From UBA2365 sp964594045 (GTDB lineage Bacteria > Bacteroidota > Bacteroidia > Chitinophagales > Saprospiraceae), in the NCBI GenBank assembly GCA_964594045.1, contig CAZQKR010000011.1, positions 50,080 through 114,079 of the forward strand: a stretch of DNA of 64,000 bases. The letters run 5' to 3'. The notes under the pieces are model-generated. The model did not search any database and was not told the origin of the DNA. It saw only the letters and a program-made list of their open reading frames with translations. The stretch's first letter is position 1; every line of letters starts with the position of its first letter. The position numbers were made by a program, and so were the translations under genes. Positions 16,917 through 27,300 of the stretch are shown piece by piece.

Positions 16917-18401
16917 ATGTTCAAATTGTATTTCATCATATTATTCATTTCCACACTATGGATTTCCTTGCCTGCACAGATCACGGAGCAGCTAATCATT
17001 CCTGCGGATAACAGTTCGGGTGATTTCTTTGGTCAGTATATAACCATGCAATACCCTGACATACTGATCAGTGCACATCAAAAAAATATTTTCGGTTATG
17101 CCAGTGGTGCGTTGTACGTGTACAGAGCGTCCGGAGAACAGGCACCATTCTCAGAATTCCAGATGATCTTTCCGAATGACGGCGATGTGGAAGAATTTTT
17201 TGGGTATTCCATAGATATAGATTCAGACTGGGCGATCACCGGGTCACATCATGACAGTGATGCAGGTGGAAGCAGTGGATCGGCCTTCATTCTTAAAAAA
17301 GTGAACAGCCTTTGGATGATCCACCAGAAAATAGTTGCGTCGGACGCCACACCTGGTGACGAATTCGGCAAAGCGGTGTGTATGGCCGGAGATGAAGTGT
17401 TTGCAGGAGCATGGCTGGATGATGATAATGGCTCAAACAGCGGTTCTGTCTACATATTTGAAAGGCAAAATAATATTTGGGTGCAAGCTGAAAAGCTTTA
17501 CCCGGATCCGGCAGCAGCTTATGATCAGTTTGGAAATTTCATGGCATCTGATGGGACAAATCTCCTGGTAGGGGTTCCGGAAAACAAGGCCAACGGACTT
17601 AGATCCGGCTGCGCTTTCTTGTTTTCAAAAACTTCGGGGAACTGGGAACAGACAGACAGGTGGATACCATATGACGGACATGAAGGAGCTCAATTTGGTC
17701 AATCCGTAACCATTAGCGGTGACTGGGCGGCAGTGGGTTCCTATAAGTCAGACAGTTACTGTACAGACTGTGGAGCAGTTTACCTCTACAGAAAAACCGG
17801 TCAGCAATGGGCGTATTTTACCACCCTGATCCCTGATGATATTGGCACCGGAGACCATTTCGGAAGCGCTGTTCACCTGCAGAATGAGCTCCTGGCAATA
17901 GGCGCTTATTTTGATGATGATCTGGGTTTTAACAGCGGATCTGTCTATTTGTATCAATTCAGAAACAATGACTGGCAGTTGTTGACTAAGATCAATGCCA
18001 GCGACGGAAAGGAAGGTGATGCTTTCGGTTCATCTGTTTTTTTACATTTTCCCTGGCTGATCGCAGGCGCTTATGGTAAAAGTCAACAAGGTTTTTTTGC
18101 CGGAGGTGCGTATATTTATAATATCAGGGAACTGATGACCACACGTGTACCTCAGGTAGCAGAAAATGTTTTCCATCTTTATCCTGTTGTTTTTAACGAC
18201 CAGCTTTGTATTAAGCCAGCTCCTGCCGAAAATGAGCCTGTTCAAATTTCATTATTTTCAACTGACGGGAAATTGCTTTTTCAGCAAACTGCATCTTCCG
18301 CAAAATCTTGTATCAGGCCGGAGGATCTTCCCAAAGGCTTGATATTGTACCAGATCCGGACAGACAAGAGACTGTCAACCGGGAAATTGTTCAGGCTTTA
18401 A
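16917..18401 (+). CDS. Secreted FG-GAP repeat protein with T9SS type A sorting domain
   Basis: 494 residues with signal peptide MFKLYFIILFISTLWISLPAQ. From about 25 to 405 there are six or seven repeats of an FG-GAP-like unit of ~50 residues (examples: GDEFGKAVCMAGDEVFAGAW, SGSVYIFERQNNIW, GDHFGSAVHLQNELLAIGAY), which should fold into a beta-propeller like the integrin alpha head. Acidic DDDNGSNSG-type loops could bind calcium. The last ~80 residues (FHLYPVVFNDQLCIKP, FSTDGKLLFQQ, LPKGLILYQIRT, GKLFRL) are a type A sorting domain that directs export through the type IX system and attachment to the cell surface. Role inferred: cell-surface binding or adhesion. Convergent with the OmpA gene, 12 bases between stops. 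Confidence 0.85.
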   Translation: MFKLYFIILFISTLWISLPAQITEQLIIPADNSSGDFFGQYITMQYPDILISAHQKNIFGYASGALYVYRASGEQAPFSEFQMIFPNDGDVEEFFGYSIDIDSDWAITGSHHDSDAGGSSGSAFILKKVNSLWMIHQKIVASDATPGDEFGKAVCMAGDEVFAGAWLDDDNGSNSGSVYIFERQNNIWVQAEKLYPDPAAAYDQFGNFMASDGTNLLVGVPENKANGLRSGCAFLFSKTSGNWEQTDRWIPYDGHEGAQFGQSVTISGDWAAVGSYKSDSYCTDCGAVYLYRKTGQQWAYFTTLIPDDIGTGDHFGSAVHLQNELLAIGAYFDDDLGFNSGSVYLYQFRNNDWQLLTKINASDGKEGDAFGSSVFLHFPWLIAGAYGKSQQGFFAGGAYIYNIRELMTTRVPQVAENVFHLYPVVFNDQLCIKPAPAENEPVQISLFSTDGKLLFQQTASSAKSCIRPEDLPKGLILYQIRTDKRLSTGKLFRL

Positions 18402-18413
18402 CTTGTTCAGAAA

Positions 18414-20369
18414 TTACCTTCCGTTATACCTGAACTCGAGACCTTCCTCATGAGAAATTACAGTCACTTCGGTGCGGCGATTCAAAGCATGGTCTGACTC
18501 GGAACATTTAACTCCATCCTTGCAATGGTTGAGTAAACGACTTTCCCCGTAACCTGTGGCCACTATCCTGGCGCTTTCGATACCTTTACTTACCAAATAT
18601 AATTTGGCATTTTTTGCCCGTTCCAAAGACAATCCCTGATTATAGGATTCCTTTCCCCTGGAGTCAGTATGAGCACTCAATTCGATGACCATCCCGGTAT
18701 ATCTCAACATGTGGTTGGCAAGTTGATCCAGGGTTTTGATCGCTTCCGGTTTGATTTCGGCTGAATTGTAATCATAATAGATCTGCCTCAGCACAATGGT
18801 TTCTCCGGCCTTTACCGGAAGTTGCTGATTTTGCTCCACGATAGCGATTTTGTCCATAGCAATGCGGATCTGATCAGTTGAGGCAATGTCTTCATAGCTG
18901 ATCCGGATATCCCTTGGATAATAACCTTCAGCAATCACATCTCCCAAAAATTCCTGGCCTTTCGCGAGGCAATATTTCATGGAGCCGTCCTTTGCCATGA
19001 TATATTGCATGGTACTTACCGGTTCAATGTTGTATTTTTCAATCTTTTCCTTCGTTTCGCCATCTTCAATTACGATCTCAAAACCTTTGCAAACGATAGA
19101 GTCCAGATAAATGGTATAATTTTTAATGGCGGCAGACAAGTCTATAAGCCTTCTGGTAATGCCAAAACCTTCCTTCTCAGCTAAAAGTATGTATTGTTCT
19201 GCAGGCAGGTAAATGTTCACTTCGCCATTTTTCCCGGAATGATACAGCTCATTTGCCGGAATACTGCCGAGTTCGATCTCCTGCACCAGGGACAGTTTTT
19301 CGTCTTTGGTTTCTATGATTTCGGCATCCCCGGCACTGAAAACTTTAAAAAGCATTTTGACTCCCTCAACAGGCTGACTGGTTTCGCGATTGAGCACCTT
19401 CACTGTAAAATATTCCGGAGACTTCAAAATGAGATTGCTTTCCAGGCGGACCGCATAAAGATCGTCTTTACCTTTTCCACCCGGTCTGGAAGACGCAAAA
19501 TACAGTGTTTCACCTGCCTCATCGAGGATCAATCCCAGGTCATCTGAAGTTGTGTTCAAGCCTTCCAGCCCGACTGGTCTGCCCCAGATACCATTTTTAT
19601 TAACAGAAGCGTACAGGTCAAAGCCACCTTTGCCACCTTCCTTGTCAGATGCAAAAAACAAAAAGTATTTTTGATTGATAAAGGGGAAACAATCATTTGC
19701 CGGACTATTGATCCCGGAACCAAGATTTTGAGGTACACCCCAGCTTTGGTCACCGCTCATGGCAATTGAGTACAGGTCCAGGCCACCGGAACCACCCGGC
19801 ATATCGGAGGCAAAATATAGTGTATTGACTTTTGCATCCCAGGCAGGGTGACAAACGTTGAATTTTGGTGAATTGACAGGAAGTCCTCCTTTTTGCTCCC
19901 AGCCGGCCTCAGTTTGCTGATAGATGAAAATGCCCAGCTTTTGTTCCCTTTCTTTCTTTGGTCCCGAAGCGATCTGTTGGTTACGGGTTACGAATAACCA
20001 TTTTCCGTCTGGGGAAATGCTGCAGGGACCATCAAAAAACCCTTCAGCACTTATACCTGAGAAGCTTACAGGTGTGCCGAACTGACCATCCGGATCTTTT
20101 GCAGAGTGTTTGAGTATGAAACTATTGTCATCATCCAGTCTGAATCGCTTTTTGTCTGTTTTCGACTGTACAAAGATCAGATCGTTTTGTAAAAAAGCCG
20201 GAGAAAACTCAAATTGTTCTGTATTGAGTTGATCCAGGTTCAATGCTTTGGTTGTTTGCAGTTTATCAAGATCAAAGTAACCGGCATCCGCAGCTGTTTG
20301 GGCATTCAGGCCAATGACAACACCCGCCAACATCCCTATGATCAAAAAATATTTCATCATTTTTTGCAT
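18414..20369 (-). CDS. OmpA-family protein with PD40 propeller repeats
   Basis: 651 residues; signal peptide MQKMMKYFLIIGMLAGVVIGLNAQ. Residues ~100-310 contain WD40-like PD40 repeats (CSISPDGKWLFVTRNQ, TLYFASDMPGGSGGLDLYSI, FLFFASDKEGGKGGFDLYAS, TLYFASSRPGGKGKDDLYAV). A middle beta-rich region (about 320-500) may contain carboxypeptidase-regulatory-like folds. The C-terminal OmpA domain (about 530-645) shows YYDYNSAEIKPEAIKTLDQL, ELSAHTDSRG and NQGLSLERAKNAKLYLVSKG, the peptidoglycan-binding pattern with its conserved Asp and Arg. Third gene of the adhesin-PorP-OmpA operon, 10 bases after the PorP stop. Proteins of this architecture sit beside PorP/SprF and large adhesins in many Bacteroidota and probably tie the outer-membrane complex to the cell wall. 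Confidence 0.88.
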   Translation of the reverse strand: MQKMMKYFLIIGMLAGVVIGLNAQTAADAGYFDLDKLQTTKALNLDQLNTEQFEFSPAFLQNDLIFVQSKTDKKRFRLDDDNSFILKHSAKDPDGQFGTPVSFSGISAEGFFDGPCSISPDGKWLFVTRNQQIASGPKKEREQKLGIFIYQQTEAGWEQKGGLPVNSPKFNVCHPAWDAKVNTLYFASDMPGGSGGLDLYSIAMSGDQSWGVPQNLGSGINSPANDCFPFINQKYFLFFASDKEGGKGGFDLYASVNKNGIWGRPVGLEGLNTTSDDLGLILDEAGETLYFASSRPGGKGKDDLYAVRLESNLILKSPEYFTVKVLNRETSQPVEGVKMLFKVFSAGDAEIIETKDEKLSLVQEIELGSIPANELYHSGKNGEVNIYLPAEQYILLAEKEGFGITRRLIDLSAAIKNYTIYLDSIVCKGFEIVIEDGETKEKIEKYNIEPVSTMQYIMAKDGSMKYCLAKGQEFLGDVIAEGYYPRDIRISYEDIASTDQIRIAMDKIAIVEQNQQLPVKAGETIVLRQIYYDYNSAEIKPEAIKTLDQLANHMLRYTGMVIELSAHTDSRGKESYNQGLSLERAKNAKLYLVSKGIESARIVATGYGESRLLNHCKDGVKCSESDHALNRRTEVTVISHEEGLEFRYNGR

Positions 20370-20379
20370 ACTTTAAATA

Positions 20380-21339
20380 CTAAAAAAATCTGGGACTAAC
20401 GATATAACTGCTTCTGTCCCTTCTCCCAAAACAATAATTCAACATGAGTTCTATGCTTCCGTTTTCATATTGCCGGATCGGTGTAAATGTCAGGTCGTAG
20501 GCCAGTCCCATAAAAAACTCACGGGTTAGCTGTATGCCTGCAAGAAAATCAACTGATTCGGCGATCACATATGAACTGCCACCTTCTCTGAGTGTCACCG
20601 CCGCAAAATAACGGTCGTTGAACCGCCATCCCAGGTTAAAATCCATCTGAACAGGAGAATTTTCTGCAGCTTTCAGTAAAAATTGAGGCATAAATGTCAC
20701 TTTTGGACTCAGATAGAATGCATAACCGCTCATCACATACAAATGCCTGACTTCGATGCTGGTCTCCGGGGAATCCCCAAGGTCTATGCTGGCTCGCAGC
20801 ATTCTGGGCAAGCCTGCTCCAATATAGAACCTGTCATTGTTGAAATAAACACCAAAACCGGCATTGAAAATATTCTTTACATACTTGCCTTCGGAGATCG
20901 CTGCGTCCTGATAAAATGGTTGAGCCAGATCAAGCGAAGGATCGGTAAAGTCATGGTTGTATTGTCTTCCAGAAATTGAAATACCCATACTGAATTCACC
21001 ATTTTCGAAAGGGATCCTGTATGCGTAAGCGCCTTCGATGGTGAGTTTTTGCTGGACACCTATTGCATTCCTGGAGATGCTGAGTCCGAGGCCAACGCGG
21101 TCTTTGGCAATTTTAGGGAAATTGACACTGAGCGCCTGAACCTTCGGAGCACCCGGAAACCCCATCCAGTGTTCGCGGACGATTCCGGTCAGGCAATATG
21201 CATTCTCATTTCCGGCAAAAGCAGGGTTGATGGCCAGTTTATTGAACATAAACTGTGTGTATAGCGATTCCTGTTGGGCAGTTATGCCAAAACCCGACAA
21301 AACAAACCCTAATATGATGGCTATTTTTCGCATGTTCAT
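20380..21339 (-). CDS. PorP/SprF family protein, partner of the giant adhesin
   Basis: 319 residues with signal peptide MNMRKIAIILGFVLSGFGIT and mature start QQESLYTQFMFNKLAINPAFAG, the PorP/SprF signature (QxFxYxQYMFNxxxxNPAYAG type). The remainder is beta-strand rich with conserved segments VGLGLSISRNAIGVQQ and FYIGAGLPRML, and the end is an outer-membrane type Phe (SYIVSPRFF). SprF-type proteins are outer-membrane factors required for secretion of the adjacent SprB-like adhesin. Here the adhesin gene ends 14 bases upstream and the OmpA gene starts 10 bases downstream, so the three form one transcript. It differs from the orphan paralogue at 12885, and specificity for the neighbouring adhesin is the likely reason for keeping both. 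Confidence 0.9.
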   Translation of the reverse strand: MNMRKIAIILGFVLSGFGITAQQESLYTQFMFNKLAINPAFAGNENAYCLTGIVREHWMGFPGAPKVQALSVNFPKIAKDRVGLGLSISRNAIGVQQKLTIEGAYAYRIPFENGEFSMGISISGRQYNHDFTDPSLDLAQPFYQDAAISEGKYVKNIFNAGFGVYFNNDRFYIGAGLPRMLRASIDLGDSPETSIEVRHLYVMSGYAFYLSPKVTFMPQFLLKAAENSPVQMDFNLGWRFNDRYFAAVTLREGGSSYVIAESVDFLAGIQLTREFFMGLAYDLTFTPIRQYENGSIELMLNYCFGRRDRSSYIVSPRFF

Positions 21340-21353
21340 TTTTTTAATTTCGA

Positions 21354-24300
21354 CTACCTTTCAATAACTACAAAATCACGTATCGCCTGAGTATCATTTC
21401 CCAGATCCAGCATATAATAATAAGTCCCAACAGGCAGATCTTTGTCCTTATAAGTTCCCTGCCAGTCGTTCAGATAAGGCGAGGCTGTGTAAACTTCATC
21501 TCCCCATTGATTGAAAACGATCAGCCTGTTCCTTGGATACAGCGGTGTTGACAGGCATGGGAAAACGAGGATATCATTGATGCCGTCACCATTGGGAGTG
21601 ATGACATTCATTCCGAAACAATCCGTAATGTCTCCAACTTCGAAAGTGATCGTGGCCATGCTGTATTTTTCGGGACATTCATTGTGGATCAGCCGATATG
21701 GTACAGTCATTTTGCCGATAAAATAGACGCTTGGCGTGAATCTGAAGGTATTATTCCCCGTTTGCCAGATGGTCCCTTCAGGATATTCAGTCTGTTCAAA
21801 AAACACTGTTGCATCCGAGTGATTACCGTCATTTTCTGCCGGGCTGAAGGAAAGACTGGTGTTGTATTCTGTCTGATACAGGTCATCGTTGGCATCAGGA
21901 GTTTCTGCGATATACACGCTCATGGTATCCCTGGAATAATTTTGACAAACACCATAAGACAGTGACCAGACAAACGCAGTGTAGCCTTCGGAAAGTCCTG
22001 TAACCTTTGTATAAGGATTGAATGAAGTAGCAATGTTCACACCACTGACCGTCGTTGACCATATACCACCTTGCTGAATGGAGGCACTCAAGTTCAAGTC
22101 TGTATCATCGCAGGCAAAAATATCTTCCCCTGCATCCGCTGTCAGCAAAGGCATGATGCTGGTATACACGTGGATCAATTCGGACGGTTCGGACAAACAA
22201 CCCTTTGCTTCGGCGACTACATAGAAACCGTTTAAGCCATCTGCAAACTCACCGAATTCATCGATATTAACACATGGGTCGAAGGATTCTTTGATGATTT
22301 TTCCTGTCTGATTATGATACCAGTAATACTTCGTGGCAGGTTTGATGTTGGTCAGACATAATTCTAGCGGTTTTGTGTCAGGTCCGATACAGAACGGTTC
22401 TGTATTTCCCGTAATCTGAGGTGCTTGAGGCTTCGGATTAACCTGTAAAACGAGCCCTTCCGAGTAATCAGAATAGCATCCGTTCACTTCAATCCTCAAC
22501 CGGTACACTCCTGACTGATCAGGGACTGCAGGGAAAATAACCGGATTCTGCAAGCTCGACATGAAACCATCAGGCCCTTCCCAATAGTATTTTGTCTGTT
22601 GTGAATATTGAGTGAACAATCTGATCGCATCTCCTTCACAATAGGTATCCTCACCCCAGATCGCAGGTTGATTGGGCTTTTTGATCACCTCAACACTGAA
22701 TGACTGAGATACCTCTGAATAACAATCACCGTTAAAAACTGAAACGGTATAAAGGCCTGAATTACTCAGTACAGCTCCGGGAATTTTCAGTTCGGGCCTT
22801 GTTGTTTGGTACTGACTTTGATCAGGAGAACTCCAGAAATAAGTGAAAGGTCCTCCTGCTTCATAATTCTGAACAGTCAGCACCAATGTATCAAATTCAC
22901 ATACGCTCTGGGTGCCTTCCAGTACAGGTGTTTCAGGAACAATATTAATGTCTATGATTGTTTTTACCGGAATCGAAGGACACATCTCTTTTAAAACGAC
23001 CAGTGTATATGTTCCGTTGATCGATGGGTCGGGGTTGCAGATGACAGGATTGGGTTCATCGCTCGTAAAGCCGCCTGGTCCTGACCATTGATAGATATAG
23101 GTGTCATCAGGAGGGAACACAGTGGGTACCAACTCGATACATTCATCACTTGTCATACAGTCTTCTGCAGTATTGCTTAAGGCGGTGATCAGCGGGAGGT
23201 TTATTACATCAACATCCGTTGAGCTGGTGAGCAGGCAACCAGCTGCTGTGGTGATCTCCAACCGGTATGTTCCCTTCACTGCAGGAATTTTCAGGTTCAT
23301 TTCGGTATAACTGTTGTTATTCGGGTCGATCCAAAGGTACTGAGCTCCTGTGATCAGAGGTGCAAAAAGCAGGACACTGTCACCCTGACAAACCGGACTG
23401 TTGCTGGTTGCAGTGACCGGAAAAGCCAACTCAGTCCGGATCCGGATGGGTTCTGAAAATTCAGAAAAACAATCTCCGACCTTTGCAGCAACTTTCCATG
23501 TTCCGTCCAGTTGATCTGAAGCTGCCGGAATTACCCAGGAATTGGTGTTTTTTACGGTGTAAAGCTGATCGTTTAGGTACCAGTGATAAGCATCTGCATC
23601 AACGATATTGTTGACGACAAAAACGATGGGTTCTCCCTCACAGTAAAGCGAGTCAGCACTGACAAAGGGCTTTGTTGGCCTCGCATCAATCACAACCTCT
23701 GCAGATGCAGTATCCCTGCACGAACCATTGGAAATGACCAGGAAATATCTTCCCTGCTTTACGAGCCTTACATCGGGAATGACCGGCGGATTCTGATTGG
23801 TATTCGTATAGGCGTCCGGACCGGTCCAGAGGTATTGAAAATTCGTTCCTGACTCATTCGTTCCTAAAGCCAGGTTGTCTCCTTCACAAAGTTTGATGAA
23901 TGGATCGTTGACTGAGGCCTGAGGTTGTTCCAAAACCAACAAATCTCTGGTTTCAGAAGGCAAGGAAATACAATTTGTGCTTTCAACGATCACATAGTAT
24001 TGGCTGGTGCCAACCGGCGGAGTGAGCGTTAAGCTGGGTACATCTGTGGTATCCAGCAACTGGCCGGCAGGGGCTGTTCCGGAAAACCAGAAATAAGTTA
24101 CATTTCCGGAATAAGTGGTACTGGTTAATGTGACATGTTCCCCCTCACACAAGGTATCTTTACTGAATGACATTGGTGGTATGCTCAGGTCTTCCACATA
24201 AACTTCCACAAATCCTTCTGAAGCACACCCGTTGACGCCGGTCACTTCTAATTTGTAGGTGCCGGAATAGGATGTGTTGGCGTCAGGTCTGGCAGGATTT

Positions 24301-27300
24301 TCCATGTCTGAGTTGAATCCTGATGGCCCGGTCCAGAGAATGGTATACACATTGGCAGGCGCATCCGGCAAATTGGCAAAAAGTTGCAAGGTATCATTCG
24401 CACACACACCGGAAGAGTAAGTTGGCTGAAGTGCCTGAGTTTCAATTTTTACACTGGTCTGGCACGAATCCACAAGATTGAATGCGTCAAAAACATACAA
24501 TGTGACATCCACCGTTGTGCCGGCCAAACTGCAGTCAAAAATTTTTGGGTTAACAGACATGCTGTCAATCAAACAGTTATCCAAACTTCCGCCATCTATT
24601 TCTTCAGGTTTCAATTCATAATCGACCACTCCTGAAGGGTGTATGAATATACCTGTCGCTTCCTTGCAAACAGCTACCGGCGGAATGGTATCTTCAATGA
24701 TCACTTCAAAAGAACAGGTGTCGGCATTTCCGGACAGATCATTCAATATATACCAGACTGTTGAAATTCCTCCATTCATTGGAATGCTTAAAGGTCTTTG
24801 ATTTCCGGTAAAACCTGTTAATTCTGTCTCGGTTGCTCCGGTAGTGTAAAAAGCCAGATCGATCTGCTCAAAATACACTGCAAGATAAATTGCGCTGATG
24901 CCGTCGTGGTCACCATCTGTCTGAGGAACGGCTGGATCACAGGGAAACACCGGATTTGCAGGAACTGCCCTGGCTGTAAAGCTCAAAGAACCGTCGTTTT
25001 TGTATTGATGGAATAAGTTTTCGTCCAGATCAAAGATTGTTGCAGTAACAGAATCGCATGAACCTGGTTCAGTGATTCCCAGAACATTACCTGCTTCATC
25101 TGCGATTTCAAAAAAAGAACCCGCGTCTGTTTTGGCCTGATGGAAGACCGTTACCCGTGGATTTCTGGCAAAAACATCGGTTGGAATCTCATTGAAAATA
25201 AAATTCTTGTCCCTTGCCTCAAATTTTCCTGATTCCTCATTGAATGTGAACTGAAGCAATGCGTCAGCCACATTTTCAGGTTGTTGATAGATATGTTGTT
25301 TGCCTGGGAGGCAATTGTCCATATACTCCACCATATCTGGCAATGTTACTTCCATCCGGCAGGTATCTCCGCTTAAAACCAGATGGATGGGCTCCGGACA
25401 ATCCATTACCGGTGCCTGAAGATCCTCTACAAGAATATTTTGAATACAGATGCCTTCATTCCCTGCACAATCAGAAACTTTGAATGTCACCGGATGATTT
25501 CCCTGATTGAGTAAAACTTCCATGGATTGGTCAGGTCCGAAAGGAATATTCAGACTTTGTCCAACAGAAAGCGAGTAATTCAGTGAATGGCTGATATTGA
25601 GATCGAAATTCAGAGTGACTTCCACAAAGCTGCCATTGGTGCAAATGTCATTAATGGAAAATGCGCCTCCTGAAGTTGTGATCTTCGGTTCCAGCACCAG
25701 TGTCAAAAAGCCGTCCTGCAGCCAGATCTGAAGTAATTGCGCATCGATCAGGTCTTTCATATCCATTTCGAAATCTCCGCATTCCTCGTCAATGATCAGT
25801 GTGGTATCCAGGATACTTCCATCCTCACCCCGGATAACGAAATATTCATTCGGATCATTGGCATCCATATTGTTGAAGACAAGCTTCAATTCCAATATTT
25901 CATTGATATCGAGGTTCGATAGTATGAAAGGGCCTATCTGAATTGTAGTGGTATCAACCGGAAGTACCAGATCGCCGGGCAATTGTGAGCTGATGGGGAA
26001 TATTTGTGTAATTTCCTGCAGCAATACAGGGCTTTCACAAGAATCCGTTGCCGGGATCCCGCTGATCATATAGGCAATCTGGCATTCATCTGTTGCTAAT
26101 GTCAGGACTGTATCAGCGGGACAATCTGAAAATACAGGAGCCTCATCATCAAGGACTTTAAATTTTTTTGTGTAACGAATATAATTTCCGCATGCATCAT
26201 AAAATACAAAGTCAACTTCTTTTTGATACATCACAGAATCCTGTCCGATACAGGTATTGAAAAAATCCATCCCGGGATACAATCCGGGATAGGTTTGCTG
26301 GTCAGTCAGATCATAACTCCCGGGTTCTGCAGCGAACCAGTTCACTTCACTGCATGCATCTGTGATATCAGCACCTCCTTTTGCGGAGATCCAGTTGAAA
26401 AAACGCGTTCCAATGGCTTCTGTTTCGTTGCAGTACATGATCATATCCTGCGGGTCAGCATTCACCACAGGAGGTTCATCATCCACTACATTGATGATTT
26501 GTATTGCTGAACGCGTATTGCCGGTGATATCACTTGCAAACCAGATTCGTTCAACTGAATAAGCACAACCGCTTCCATTCACAGTATCTTCAAAATAGAT
26601 CTCTACCGGCGAGTCGCTGTTGTCTGAAACATCAGTTGGCACGCCAGTTTCGGAAGTGTCCCCGAGGTTGAGACAGCTGACCGTGATCGTTGGAGGAATC
26701 GTAAACACAGGTGCAATCGTATCGATGACCTCCATGTCGCGAATATGCATGATGGAATGATCGCAACCATCGTCAGCAGACCAGATCTGTTCAATGGAAT
26801 AATTGTAATGACCGGGAACAGCAGGATCCGGGTGCTGGTTGGAATATGCTTCAAACAGAACGATCAGTTCTCCTTTGCAGGGATCGATGGCTGTGATTTC
26901 CGGAACAGGCGGTATTTCATGAATGTTTACCGTGGTATCAGAAGGGTATTCTGAAAAAACAGGATCATTGTCATCGGTGATGGTGACCGTGGTGAAACTG
27001 GATTTCTTATTACCACAACCATCTGAAACAATAAAATTCAGGTTGACTACATATGTACATTTTTCCCTGTTGACCTGCAATTGATAGGGTTTTTGTCCGA
27101 CAAAATCCTTTCCGTTGTTGTTGGCATTGTCACTCCATAAAATTTCCCAGATCAATGTGTCCGAACAATTGTCAGTTGCGCTTGCTCCACCTAAATTATC
27201 TATCCAGTTCTCCAGGATCTGGTCCACATCTTCAGTACAAGAAGTATTCAATACCTGTGGCAAGGTAACAAATACAGGATCTTCCAGGTCAACTGTTTCG